Assembly (NCBI GenBank): GCA_036271795.1 | Contig: DATAZY010000096.1 | Span: 89,889 to 153,888, forward strand | Reading direction: 5' to 3' | DNA from: Galbitalea sp036271795 | GTDB lineage: Bacteria; Actinomycetota; Actinomycetes; Actinomycetales; Microbacteriaceae | Length of the DNA: 64,000 nucleotides | Part shown: piece by piece, positions 8,998 through 18,052 of the stretch | Position numbering within the stretch: the first letter of the stretch is position 1 | How the letters are laid out: the number at the start of each line of letters is the position of its first letter | Translations under genes and position numbers: made by a program | Notes under the pieces: generated by a model | Databases searched by the model: none | What the model saw: the letters and a program-made list of their open reading frames with translations, nothing else | What the model was told of the DNA's origin: nothing

Positions 8998-10023
8998 CTA
9001 ACTCCAATCCAGAACAACCTTTCCGCGGGCACCCGCGCGAGCCGTCGCGAAGGCGTCTTCCCAGTCCGATGCCATGAACCGGTCGGTTATAACGGGGGCA
9101 ATGTCGAGCCCGGTTGCCAACATCGCGCTCATGGCGTGCCAGGTCTCGAACATCTCACGTCCGTAGATGCCTTTGATAGTGATCATGTGTGTCACGACCT
9201 TTGCCCAGTCAAGGCTGACCGGCTCGCTTGTGAGTCCAAGGACGGCGATTCGTCCCCCGTGGGTGAGATTGGCCACCATGCTCGGGAGGGCAGACGGATG
9301 GCCACTCATTTCCAAGCCGACGTCGAAGCCTTCTCGCAGACCGAGTCGCTTCTGCGCCGACCCGATCGACTCGGTCGTCACGTTCACGGCGAGGTCAACT
9401 CCCATGGTTCGTGCAAGGTCTAGTCGGCCCTCGGAGACGTCGGTAACGACGACATATCGGGCACCGGCATGTCGAGCGATCTTTGCTGCCATGAGTCCGA
9501 TGGGCCCGGCACCGGTGATGAGGACGTCCTCGCCAACTAGCGGGAAGGACAGAGCAGTGTGGGTCGCGTTTCCGAACGGGTCGAAGATTGCCGCCAGATC
9601 GGGGTCGATTCGCGTTGCGTGAGTCCAGACGTTTCCCGCGGGCATCGTGACGAACTCGGCGAAGGCGCCGTCACGATTTACCCCGAGCCCGATCGTGCGA
9701 ATGCACAGATGACGGCGGCCAGCGAGACAGTTCCGGCATGTTCCGCAGACGATGTGTCCTTCTCCGGAGACCTGATCGCCAAGGTGGACGGACGTGACTT
9801 CGTCGCCCAGCTCGACAACGGTCCCCGAGAACTCGTGGCCCGGGATCAGCGGAGCATTGACCGCCCCCGCGGCCCAGCTGTCCCACTCGGCAATGTGGAG
9901 ATCGGTGCCACAGATGCCCGTGCGATCGACCCTGATCTTGACCTCGCCGACGCCCGGAACAGGCTCAGGGCGATCCATCATCGTGAGACCAGGAACACCA
10001 GGCTCTTTGAAAAGTGCCCTCAT
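8998..10023 (-). CDS. tdh: L-threonine 3-dehydrogenase
   Basis: This 341-residue zinc-dependent medium-chain dehydrogenase oxidises L-threonine to 2-amino-3-oxobutyrate with NAD. The catalytic zinc region is GICGTDLHI with GHEFSGTV, and the four structural cysteines lie in VCGTCRNCLAGRRHLC. The Rossmann fold starts at VLITGAGPIGLMAA. Length equals the E. coli enzyme. The immediately following kbl makes threonine dehydrogenase far more likely than another polyol dehydrogenase. It starts 9 bases after the stop of the GH2 gene, so it may be read through from the sugar operon. Confidence 0.92.
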   Translation of the reverse strand: MRALFKEPGVPGLTMMDRPEPVPGVGEVKIRVDRTGICGTDLHIAEWDSWAAGAVNAPLIPGHEFSGTVVELGDEVTSVHLGDQVSGEGHIVCGTCRNCLAGRRHLCIRTIGLGVNRDGAFAEFVTMPAGNVWTHATRIDPDLAAIFDPFGNATHTALSFPLVGEDVLITGAGPIGLMAAKIARHAGARYVVVTDVSEGRLDLARTMGVDLAVNVTTESIGSAQKRLGLREGFDVGLEMSGHPSALPSMVANLTHGGRIAVLGLTSEPVSLDWAKVVTHMITIKGIYGREMFETWHAMSAMLATGLDIAPVITDRFMASDWEDAFATARAGARGKVVLDWS

Positions 10024-10032
10024 TGCGCTCGA

Positions 10033-13000
10033 CTACCTCGCGCCAACGTTGATCGACCAGGACCAGCGATAAGTTCCGGCTCGGACTCGGAACCGTGGTT
10101 CAACATCGGGACCGACCGACGCGGTACCCAGACCACGATGAGCGATATCCAAGTGAACGACCGTCGATTCACCCGCCCCAAGTTCCCACCAGTGAGCAGT
10201 GTCGGCAAGCGCTTCATCGCGATGATGAGTTACCGACGCCTGCAGCGGTTGAGGCGCCGTTATCAGGATGGTCTCTTGCGGCGATTGGAGCTCGAGTCGT
10301 GTTATCGAGGTACGAGCCCCGTTCTCCTGCGGACGAATGTACGGCACCTGCAGTTGGCTGACGGTGGAGGCCCAGCGCCCCAACATGGCCGAGCTCCGGC
10401 GGTCTGAGTAGCACTCATGCGGTCCGTCGCCGACCCATGCGACGTCCTCGAATCCGGGAGCAATATCGAAAACGATTCCCACCCGCGCGATGTCGTTGAG
10501 TTCGGACGGCACCACGACCGTCTCGTCAAAGGTGAGGGCGCCGTCTGCAGCAGCATGAATGGCCTGTGTGTGACGAATCACATGACCGCCGGTTGACCGA
10601 TAGATGCTCTCGACGGCGATCGTCGAGCTATCGTCCTGCGGAATTATTGTGACTAGCTCTCGGATCGGGTTTTCAAGGCCGGCCAATCGAAAACCCGCCG
10701 ACGCAAACCGGGAGCGATCGTTGTCGGTGGGAGCCCGCCAGAAAGAGAGGGTCGGCCCTTTGGAAAAGAGAGGATGAGCCGCAATGCCCGTTGCATCAAC
10801 CGCGACAGCACCTGTTGTGCGCGAGGGAAGCACTTCGACGTTTTCGCGGAGGTTCGTCTGAAGCTGAGCCAACTCAGTGCCAGCGATTGCCCATGGGGTC
10901 GGCGCCGTCGTCGTGACTCGTACCCGCAAACCGAGGATGCGAGGATCCGCAAGGGCCGTTACTACTTTCGGTGCCAGTCGCAATTCGACTGTCTCGCCCG
11001 CTGCAGCGGATGCCTCGACCATGCCGACCGACACCGTGTCATGCACCGACACAAGAATGAGCTCAAGGGAAAGATTCGTGAAGTCCGCAAAGCTCTGCGT
11101 ATTCCTTACCTTGAGAATCCCGCGCGACACCTCCTCGGCCGAACCAGCCAGGTCAACTGGCGAGAAGATACGACGCAGTTCATACATCGCCGGATGCGGA
11201 ATTCCATCCGGGAACAACAGCCCATCAATGCAGAAGTTTCCGTCATGGTCTGTTTCACCGAAATCGCCACCGTAGCGGTAATGACCATCGTGATCTGGGT
11301 CGAGACCGTGATCCCATAGCTCCCAAATGAACCCGCCCTGAAGACCTGGCGTAGACCGGATCACGGCCCAGTAGTCATCGAGGCTGCCGTTGGAGTTCCC
11401 CATAGCGTGCTGGTACTCGCACATGATGAGTGGCCGGATCGTCTGACCCGCTGCGCCGTAGGCCGCCAACGCTTCAATCGACGGATACATCGGACAGGAC
11501 ACATCGGTCTGTGATTGGCCACCGTACCAGTCCCTCGCGATCGCTCCCTCGTAGTGGATTGGCCGCGAGGGATCCGCCGCGCGCGCCCATCCGGCTGCCG
11601 CATCGTGGTTGGTGCCGCTCCCACTCTCGTTCCCGAGCGACCACATAAAGACGCTGGGATGGTTCCTGTCACGCTGGATCATCCGCCCCACCCGATCGAC
11701 AAATGCGTCCCGATACCTGGGATCATCGCAAACCGATCCGTACCAACCGTGGGATTCAATGTCTGCTTCGTCCACGACGTAGAACCCGAACTCGTCAGCG
11801 AGGTCAAGGAAGGCGGGATCGTTGGGATAATGGGAGGTCCTGATGGCGTTGATATTGAACCGTTTGAGCAATGCGAGTTGCTCACGAAGTTGCGCCTCCG
11901 TCAACGTCCTGCCGGTGTGGGGGTCGAAGTCATGGCGATTCACTCCGTGAATCCAGATCCGCTTGCCATTGACCAGCAGGTCCGGCCCCACGATCTGAAC
12001 TCGTCGGAAGCCGATGCGCCACTGTGCCGAGTCGATTGTCCATCCGTTGTCCCCGACCAGCTCGACGGTCAATTCGTGCAGATGCGGAAGTTCGGCTGAC
12101 CACGGCTCTACCGAGTCGACTTCGACCGAGGCCGCGCTCACGCCCACCGCACCGGGGAAGGCCGCGTCCCGCATTTCGTCGGCCAGCCGGCGGTCGAAAT
12201 CGGACAGTTCGACTCCGACTCCGGCAAGTCCGATGAGGTTCCAAATTGATCGCATCTCGGATGTGCCATCGTCCGAAGTAGAATCCATGACGTGCGACTT
12301 GCGACCGTGGGTGGGCACGTCCGTTGAGGCGATGACTTCCCGCCCGTCCAGCAGTGCGCGCACTGTTAGGCCGTCGCTGATCACCCCCGATAGGGAGCCG
12401 ACTGTTGTCGAGATGCCGAGAAGACCCGTCCCGGTGTCAGGATCGTAGTCCGCAAGAATCTTGACGTCCTGAAGATAGACGGTGGGCGTGGTAAAGAGAT
12501 ACACGCTGCGGGTCAGTCCTCCGTGCCACCATTGGTCCTGGTCCTCGATGAAGCTCGAGTCGGACCACTTGATGACCGTAAGTTCGATCAGATTTACACC
12601 CGGGACAGCGACCGGGGTGATGTCGAATTCGGCTGCAAGATGGCTGTCTTTGCTGAGGCCGATCTCCTCGCCGTTCACGCGCGCGATCAGGACGCTCTCC
12701 GCTGCGCCAACGTGAAGAATTATCCGCCGTCCCATCCACTCATTCGGGATCTCGATTGTGCGGCGATAGAAACCAGTCGGGTTCGCCGTTGGCACGTGAG
12801 GGGGTGCCTCGGGGAACGGCATCCTGGCATCGAGGTAGATCGGCAGGTCTCCCGTTTCCTGCATCGTCCATGCTCCGGGCACCGTGATCGAACGAAACGG
12901 GCCGTTTGGCTGCTGATTCGGGGAGCCGAGCAGTTCGAAATCCCAGGCGCCGTCGAGGCTCAGCCGCTCATTGTGGCTGATGCTGTGACTCGGCTCCCGG

Positions 13001-13146
13001 CCGATCGAGGTCACGGTTGGATCAGACCACCGGATTTCGTTGGCTTGAGGCGTCGCCTCTTTAGCCATGCTCCCTGGGGGGCGGTTGCCCACAGGAAGAT
13101 CTGGATCTGTTTGGTGCGATTCGACGACTGACATCTCTGCTTTCAT
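10033..13146 (-). CDS. GH2 beta-galactosidase (LacZ-type)
   Basis: This 1037-residue protein has the five-domain layout of large GH2 beta-galactosidases: sugar-binding jelly roll (GAWDFELLGSPN, PTGFYRRTIEIP), immunoglobulin-like domains, TIM barrel, and a C-terminal beta-sandwich (WRAPTDNDR). The acid/base Glu is in MWSLGNESGSG near residue 507 and the nucleophile Glu in IMCEYQHAMGN near residue 577. GVNRHDFDPHTGRTLTE is the classic LacZ segment. No signal peptide is present, so it acts on imported oligosaccharide. The start is uncertain between 13146 and 13134. It is the fifth gene of the LacI-controlled operon. Confidence 0.93.
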   Translation of the reverse strand: MKAEMSVVESHQTDPDLPVGNRPPGSMAKEATPQANEIRWSDPTVTSIGREPSHSISHNERLSLDGAWDFELLGSPNQQPNGPFRSITVPGAWTMQETGDLPIYLDARMPFPEAPPHVPTANPTGFYRRTIEIPNEWMGRRIILHVGAAESVLIARVNGEEIGLSKDSHLAAEFDITPVAVPGVNLIELTVIKWSDSSFIEDQDQWWHGGLTRSVYLFTTPTVYLQDVKILADYDPDTGTGLLGISTTVGSLSGVISDGLTVRALLDGREVIASTDVPTHGRKSHVMDSTSDDGTSEMRSIWNLIGLAGVGVELSDFDRRLADEMRDAAFPGAVGVSAASVEVDSVEPWSAELPHLHELTVELVGDNGWTIDSAQWRIGFRRVQIVGPDLLVNGKRIWIHGVNRHDFDPHTGRTLTEAQLREQLALLKRFNINAIRTSHYPNDPAFLDLADEFGFYVVDEADIESHGWYGSVCDDPRYRDAFVDRVGRMIQRDRNHPSVFMWSLGNESGSGTNHDAAAGWARAADPSRPIHYEGAIARDWYGGQSQTDVSCPMYPSIEALAAYGAAGQTIRPLIMCEYQHAMGNSNGSLDDYWAVIRSTPGLQGGFIWELWDHGLDPDHDGHYRYGGDFGETDHDGNFCIDGLLFPDGIPHPAMYELRRIFSPVDLAGSAEEVSRGILKVRNTQSFADFTNLSLELILVSVHDTVSVGMVEASAAAGETVELRLAPKVVTALADPRILGLRVRVTTTAPTPWAIAGTELAQLQTNLRENVEVLPSRTTGAVAVDATGIAAHPLFSKGPTLSFWRAPTDNDRSRFASAGFRLAGLENPIRELVTIIPQDDSSTIAVESIYRSTGGHVIRHTQAIHAAADGALTFDETVVVPSELNDIARVGIVFDIAPGFEDVAWVGDGPHECYSDRRSSAMLGRWASTVSQLQVPYIRPQENGARTSITRLELQSPQETILITAPQPLQASVTHHRDEALADTAHWWELGAGESTVVHLDIAHRGLGTASVGPDVEPRFRVRAGTYRWSWSINVGAR

Positions 13147-13204
13147 TGGCTCAATTCGCTGGCGCTGGTCTGATCGCGTTCGCGGTTTGTGGACTCGACG
13201 TGAC

Positions 13205-14647
13205 TTAGGGCTCGGTTGCGTACTCGAAATCTTTGACTTTGACCTGACCTTTGACAGCCTCGAGCCCGATCATGCGCCCGGTAAATCCACCCGCCACTTC
13301 GGTAGAGAGGTATCGGCCATCGGCGGCCCCGAGCACGACACGCTCGGCCCCAATGCCAACCGAGAATTGGATGACGTCCGTCGCATGCGGGAAGTCAGGG
13401 GTTGGGGCCATGCTTCGAACCTCTAGCACCAGCTCGACCGCATCGACGGTCGAGGACTCAAGATCGACAGAGTGCCCACCAATGCACAACTGCGCCCAAG
13501 CCCGCGAATCCGCAAGGTTTAAGGCATACCAGTGCTGATCGTCGATGCATACTACGAGCCGACATTCCGCCTCCGAAGCGACCACCCTGGCGCGTGCCGC
13601 CCAGTGGGTGTCCCGCGCCCGAGTGAGCAGCAACGGACTGTCACCGACATGTTCATCGGCGCCGAGCAAAAGCTCACCGGGAGCCTCGCGATCGTTTGCT
13701 GATCCGTGACCCAGAACCGTGACCCATCGGGGCGCCAACTCTGGGCGCTCAAAGGTGTCGACGAACGAGTGGTCCGACTCGCCGACGTCATAGAAGTCCT
13801 CGACAAAACGCGGCCAGCCATCGATCCATCTAATTCCGGCAAGAAATGTCTCGCGGCCATTGAGGTGGTAGTAGGGCGTCTGTCCTGCCAGTCGAACACC
13901 GAGATATACAGCCGCCCAGTCCCCATCAGGTAGGCGGATCAGGTCGGCGTGACCGACGTTTTGCACGGTCAGGTCAAGGCTGCGGTGGCTGAAGATCGGG
14001 TTGTTCGGCGCCGGCTCAAATGGCCCTCCGATGTCATACGAGCGCGCGATCGACACACCGTGGCCGCGTTCTGTCCCGCCTTCAGCGATCATGAGGTACC
14101 ACCAGTCCCCCACTTGGTAGAGGTGCGGGCCTTCTGGGTACGCAAGGCCCGTGCCGGACCAGATATGGCGGGGCGCCTCGAGAAGAGCGCCCGTCTGGTC
14201 ATCGATCCGCACCTGCCAGATCCCGGATGCGCCGAGGTCGGTATTCCATTGCGCCCAGCTCACGTAACACTTCTCACCATCCCAGGCGATGTCGGGATCG
14301 ATGCCAGTGACAGGTACGTAGATTGGATCGGACCAGGGGCCAGAGGCGTCCTCTGCCGTGATCAACATCTGCCCGTCCGACTTCGCGTTCATGTCAGTAG
14401 TTATCAGCCAGAATCGTTCGGCGTGGTGCCGAAGTGTTGGAGCGTAGATCCCCGTCGACGGCTTTGTTTCGTGGTCCGACTGCGTGCGTCGTGCGTTACC
14501 TACGAGCTCCCAGTGGATGAGATCTGTGCTCTTGTGGATCGGAATCTGTGGGTTGTACTCGAACGAGGAATTCGCGATGTAGTACACGCCTTCCCACTCG
14601 CAAATGGAGGGATCGGGGTGGAAGCCCGAGATGATCGGCACGCTCAT
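13205..14647 (-). CDS. GH43 family beta-xylosidase/alpha-L-arabinofuranosidase
   Basis: This 480-residue, five-blade beta-propeller glycoside hydrolase is of the inverting GH43 family. The general base Asp is in GFHPDPSI at the extreme N-terminus, the pKa-modulating Asp is probably in GIDPDIAWDG, and the acid Glu is in AYPEGPHLY. A C-terminal beta-sandwich follows residue about 300, as in GH43 subfamilies 10-12. The ATG at 14647 is preferred: AAGGAATC precedes it and MSVPIISGFHPDPS is the normal start. It is cytoplasmic. Together with GH2 it points to side-chain or backbone trimming of an arabinose/xylose-containing oligosaccharide. Confidence 0.9.
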   Translation of the reverse strand: MSVPIISGFHPDPSICEWEGVYYIANSSFEYNPQIPIHKSTDLIHWELVGNARRTQSDHETKPSTGIYAPTLRHHAERFWLITTDMNAKSDGQMLITAEDASGPWSDPIYVPVTGIDPDIAWDGEKCYVSWAQWNTDLGASGIWQVRIDDQTGALLEAPRHIWSGTGLAYPEGPHLYQVGDWWYLMIAEGGTERGHGVSIARSYDIGGPFEPAPNNPIFSHRSLDLTVQNVGHADLIRLPDGDWAAVYLGVRLAGQTPYYHLNGRETFLAGIRWIDGWPRFVEDFYDVGESDHSFVDTFERPELAPRWVTVLGHGSANDREAPGELLLGADEHVGDSPLLLTRARDTHWAARARVVASEAECRLVVCIDDQHWYALNLADSRAWAQLCIGGHSVDLESSTVDAVELVLEVRSMAPTPDFPHATDVIQFSVGIGAERVVLGAADGRYLSTEVAGGFTGRMIGLEAVKGQVKVKDFEYATEP

Positions 14648-14737
14648 GTCGATTCCTTGCTTTGGTCTGCGGATCATTCGGCGACGCCGGCCCAGGATGT
14701 TTTGGGTCGGCGCCGCCGAGTGACTATTGCTTGTCGG

Positions 14738-16030
14738 CTAGTTGCCGAACTGGGCTTCTGCCTTTGCGAGTGCTGCCTTGTATGCATCAGCTGAGCTCAA
14801 CTTGCTGGTTTCAGCGTTGACGATCTCGTTCTGATAGACCGTGTCGATGCCGTTGGTGTTGACGCCCTTCGGAAGGCTCGGGGCTTTCTCGGCGAAAGTG
14901 CCCAGCAGCGAACCGACCTTTTGACCGCCGAAGTACGGCTGACCCTTCGTCAACGCGGCCGACGAGTACGACGCGATGGTCGACGGGAACAGTCCGTTGT
15001 GGGTGAATCCACTCGACATGTTGGCGGCGTTGGTGAGCCAGATCGCGATCAACGTGGCCAGCTTCGGATTCGCCGACGTCTTGGGGACAACAAGCTCCGA
15101 CCCGTCCTCGGCGCCGTAGCCGCCAGGAGTTGCGGTAGCAACTCTCCACTGGCCCGACTGCTTGGGTGCTGTCGTGCTGAGCAGACCTGCTCCGACCCAC
15201 GGCGGGTTGATGAACGCGATCGTGTCGCCTTGCGAGACGGATGACGCCCAGTCCGTCGTGTACGGCTGGACGTCTGCGCAAAGGCCCGCGTTCTCGAAGT
15301 CCATCGATTTCGTGAACGCATCCTTCACGACCGAGCTCACCGGGTTATAGATCAGGCTCCCGCCGGACTGCTTGTAGAACAGGGCTGACTTCGACCAGGT
15401 CAGGTACTTGAAGAGGTACGAAGGGTCGTCACAGGCGAACTTTCCGGCGGCCTTGACCTGCTCCGCGAGCTTCTCGTAGCCCGACCATGTGGAGACGAGC
15501 TTGCCGACGGCACTCGGGTCGGTCGGGAGTCCGGCAGCCTTGAAGGCCGTGGCGTTGTAGTAGAACGCTTCGGGCCCGATATCGATCGGCACGCCGATTT
15601 GCTCGCCGGATGGGGTCTGGCCGAGCTTCACTTTCCAGGAGACGTACGTCTTGGCGACCGCGGGCGTAAACCCGTTTTCGCCGAGGTTGACGAATTTACT
15701 CGCCACTTGTGCGTAGACAACGGGGTCGCCGGTTGTGATGTCCGGCAATCCGGTGCCCGCGCGCAGGGCCGCAGTCACTTTCGCATCGACGTTTGCGGAC
15801 TGCAGGAGGTGGAACGTGACGTTCGGAAACGCCTTCTTCACTCCATTGACTGAACTGGTGGGGATTGATCCGGGACGATACCAAATGGTGATGTCACCCT
15901 TGGTTTTTGTGGAGACACTCCCAGCGGTCGAGCTGGAGGTGCCACCTGACGCACTGCAGGCGGTTAGGGCGAGTGCTGCCAGTCCGATCGTCATCACTGA
16001 CGCTAGGACGCGGCGTTTGACTGTGAACAC
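14738..16030 (-). CDS. Sugar ABC transporter substrate-binding lipoprotein
   Basis: This 430-residue binding protein belongs to the CUT1/family-1 solute-binding class. A lipoprotein signal is clear: RRVLASVMTIGLAALALTAC with the lipobox Cys near residue 25. The start is taken as GTG at 16030, with AAGGGAAGG about nine bases upstream; a longer frame reaches 16093. Conserved EAFYYNATAFKAAGLP, typical of CUT1 proteins, is near residue 150. The next genes upstream in the operon are its two permeases. No ATPase gene is linked, so a shared MsiK-type ATPase elsewhere probably energises it. Confidence 0.93.
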   Translation of the reverse strand: MFTVKRRVLASVMTIGLAALALTACSASGGTSSSTAGSVSTKTKGDITIWYRPGSIPTSSVNGVKKAFPNVTFHLLQSANVDAKVTAALRAGTGLPDITTGDPVVYAQVASKFVNLGENGFTPAVAKTYVSWKVKLGQTPSGEQIGVPIDIGPEAFYYNATAFKAAGLPTDPSAVGKLVSTWSGYEKLAEQVKAAGKFACDDPSYLFKYLTWSKSALFYKQSGGSLIYNPVSSVVKDAFTKSMDFENAGLCADVQPYTTDWASSVSQGDTIAFINPPWVGAGLLSTTAPKQSGQWRVATATPGGYGAEDGSELVVPKTSANPKLATLIAIWLTNAANMSSGFTHNGLFPSTIASYSSAALTKGQPYFGGQKVGSLLGTFAEKAPSLPKGVNTNGIDTVYQNEIVNAETSKLSSADAYKAALAKAEAQFGN

Positions 16031-16070
16031 TGTGATTTGCCTTCCCTTGCTTTGTTTGTTGAAGGGGCGC

Positions 16071-16922
16071 TCAGCCTTTGAGCGCCCCGGCACTGACGTT
16101 CTCGAGGATCGTCCTGCGGAGAATGAAGAAAACGATGATCAGCGGAAGGGTCGCGACGAGTGTCCCGGCCATCACGGCGGAGTAGTCCGTCGACTCAGAG
16201 AGATTGCTAAGCAGTTGCTGCAGAGCCACCGGAAGTGTGAACTCACTCGGCGAACCAAGAACGAGAAGGGGCCATAGGTAGTCGTTCCAGGCCCACATGA
16301 CTTGGAAGATGCCGAACGCCACCAGCGAGGGTCTCATTGCGGGAAGCCCGATACTCCAGAATGTGCGCATGAAACCTGCGCCATCCATTCGGGCAGCGTC
16401 GATAAGTTCCGTGGACACCGATGCCTCTGCCGCTTGCCGCATCCAGAAGACGCCGAATGCAGTAACGGCACCAGGAACGATGAGCGGCAGGAAGGTGTTG
16501 ATCCACCCAAGATCCGCGTAGATCTGGTAGCTCGGCACGATCGAGACTCCCGTGGGGATGATCAGTGTGGCGAGAAGAACCGCAAAGAGCTTGTTCCGGC
16601 CAGGAAACCGCTTCTTGGCGAAGACGAAACCTGCGAGTGAGGTGAAGAAGAGCTGAATCACGGTAATCGTCGTCGTTAACCACAGAGAGTTGACGAACGC
16701 GGTAGCGAATGCGGATTCGTTCAGCACCTTGGCAAAGTTCGCGAAGAATTCGAGGCCCGGTATCAGACGCGGTGGCGATGTAAAGATGTCTGCGGTCGCG
16801 GTTGTGGCCATCACGATGAGCCAATAGAAGGGGAACGCGAAGATGAGCACGCCGAGCATCAAAATTATGTGACTGCCTATTCGCCCAGGAGTGGCACGGC
16901 GAATCGATTGGGAAACGCTCAT
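16071..16922 (-). CDS. Sugar ABC transporter permease (MalG-type)
   Basis: This 283-residue inner-membrane permease has about six hydrophobic segments. The EAA-like loop reads IDAARMDGAGFMRTFWSI, with LPAMRPSLVAFG after it. The ATG at 16922 has GGAGAGAGAA upstream and lies 2 bases after the stop of the partner permease, so the two are translated together. Length is normal for the CUT1 MalG class. Confidence 0.93.
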   Translation of the reverse strand: MSVSQSIRRATPGRIGSHIILMLGVLIFAFPFYWLIVMATTATADIFTSPPRLIPGLEFFANFAKVLNESAFATAFVNSLWLTTTITVIQLFFTSLAGFVFAKKRFPGRNKLFAVLLATLIIPTGVSIVPSYQIYADLGWINTFLPLIVPGAVTAFGVFWMRQAAEASVSTELIDAARMDGAGFMRTFWSIGLPAMRPSLVAFGIFQVMWAWNDYLWPLLVLGSPSEFTLPVALQQLLSNLSESTDYSAVMAGTLVATLPLIIVFFILRRTILENVSAGALKG

Positions 16923-16924
16923 GG

Positions 16925-17914
16925 TCAGTTCTCTCTCCAGGAATTGCGAAGCAGCCGGTTGTTCGCCACCGCGATCACGACCAGGAGGATAAAGATCACC
17001 CAACCGATCACCGAGGCGAATCCAAGGTCTGGCTGCACGCTGATATCGGCCGACCCCACGCCGCCGAGATATTGGTACTGCAGCAGCATCATGGTCATAC
17101 CGGCGTTGTTTGGACCACCTGCGCTGGTGGAGCCGCTAAATAGAACCTGAGGTTCGGTGAATATCTGAAGACCCGCGATGGTGCCAGTGAGGGCGACGAA
17201 CACAATTGTTGGTATGAGCAACGGGATGGTAATTGCCGTAAATATCCGGCGGGGACCAGCGCCGTCCACACGAGCGGCCTCAAACAGCGATTGGTCGATC
17301 GACGACATCCCCGCCATGAAAATAATCAGGAAGTATCCGAAGCCGCGCCAGATTATCATCAGCGCAATTACGGCTTTGATCTCCCACGAGTTGCTTAGCC
17401 AGCCCTGCTGGGGCAGTCCAATGGCCTTGAGGACATCGTTCATGAGCCCGTACTTGTCGCTGAAGATCGATTGAAACACAATAGCGACCGCGACGAGCGA
17501 AGTGACTTGGGGAAGGAAGAACGCCGTTTGATAGAACGAACGAAATCTCAGCCTGGGCTGTGACAGTAAGGACGCCCCGACAAGCGCCCCCAGGATTACC
17601 GGAATCTGGCCGAAGGCGAAGATCAGAACGGTATTGCCCAAGGCCTGCCAGACATCGGGTGTGGTGAACAGTCGTACCCACTGGGCACCGCCGACAAATA
17701 TGGGATTTGAGAGGCCATCCCATTTCAGCAGGCTGAGGTAGATGGCGTAGATCAGCGGGATGATTCCGAACAATGCAAAGAGCACAAAGAAGGGGGAAAT
17801 CGAAACGTACTCGCGCCAATAGGACCAAAGCCGACGCTTGCCGCGCGTCGTTCCGTGCGCAGTCTGTCGTTTGGCGGATCGCGTCGCGGACGCCGATGAG
17901 GCCTGCGCAGTCAC
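16925..17914 (-). CDS. Sugar ABC transporter permease (MalF-type)
   Basis: This is the 329-residue partner permease and first gene of the operon. The EAA loop is FEAARVDGAGPRRIFTAITIP, and about six hydrophobic segments are present. I start at GTG 17914, which has GAGGAACTC upstream. The frame extends to a GTG at 17974, but that codon lies inside a LacI-type operator, so it is less likely. The N-terminal tail is hydrophilic and basic (SAKRQTAHGTTRGKRR). Confidence 0.9.
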   Translation of the reverse strand: MTAQASSASATRSAKRQTAHGTTRGKRRLWSYWREYVSISPFFVLFALFGIIPLIYAIYLSLLKWDGLSNPIFVGGAQWVRLFTTPDVWQALGNTVLIFAFGQIPVILGALVGASLLSQPRLRFRSFYQTAFFLPQVTSLVAVAIVFQSIFSDKYGLMNDVLKAIGLPQQGWLSNSWEIKAVIALMIIWRGFGYFLIIFMAGMSSIDQSLFEAARVDGAGPRRIFTAITIPLLIPTIVFVALTGTIAGLQIFTEPQVLFSGSTSAGGPNNAGMTMMLLQYQYLGGVGSADISVQPDLGFASVIGWVIFILLVVIAVANNRLLRNSWREN

Positions 17915-17960
17915 TTCGAGTTCCTCATTGAAATCGATCCTTCTCGGGGAGTGTTCATTT

Positions 17961-17997
17961 TCGTGAACGTTCACGATGTGAGACCGTGAACGTTCAC
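17961..17997. promoter_or_regulatory. Two LacI-type operator palindromes
   Basis: A perfect 16-bp palindrome TCGTGAACGTTCACGA (17961-17976) is followed by a second core GTGAACGTTCAC (17986-17997), centres 23 bp apart. The central CG and the half-site GTGAAC fit LacI/GalR-family operators. They lie between lacI and the first permease gene of the minus-strand operon, where a repressor would block its promoter. Confidence 0.8.
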
Positions 17998-18052
17998 CAA
18001 ATCAACTGAGATCACACTAGACGCGCCCGGCCGCCGTTGTCAATCGGCGAAA

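Noticed and set aside
9559..10407. Plus-strand open frame antisense to tdh and the GH2 gene
   Set aside because: No recognisable protein features and fully covered by confirmed genes on the other strand.
13949..14794. 281-codon plus-strand frame opposite GH43
   Set aside because: Antisense to the GH43 catalytic domain; composition is that of a shadow frame.
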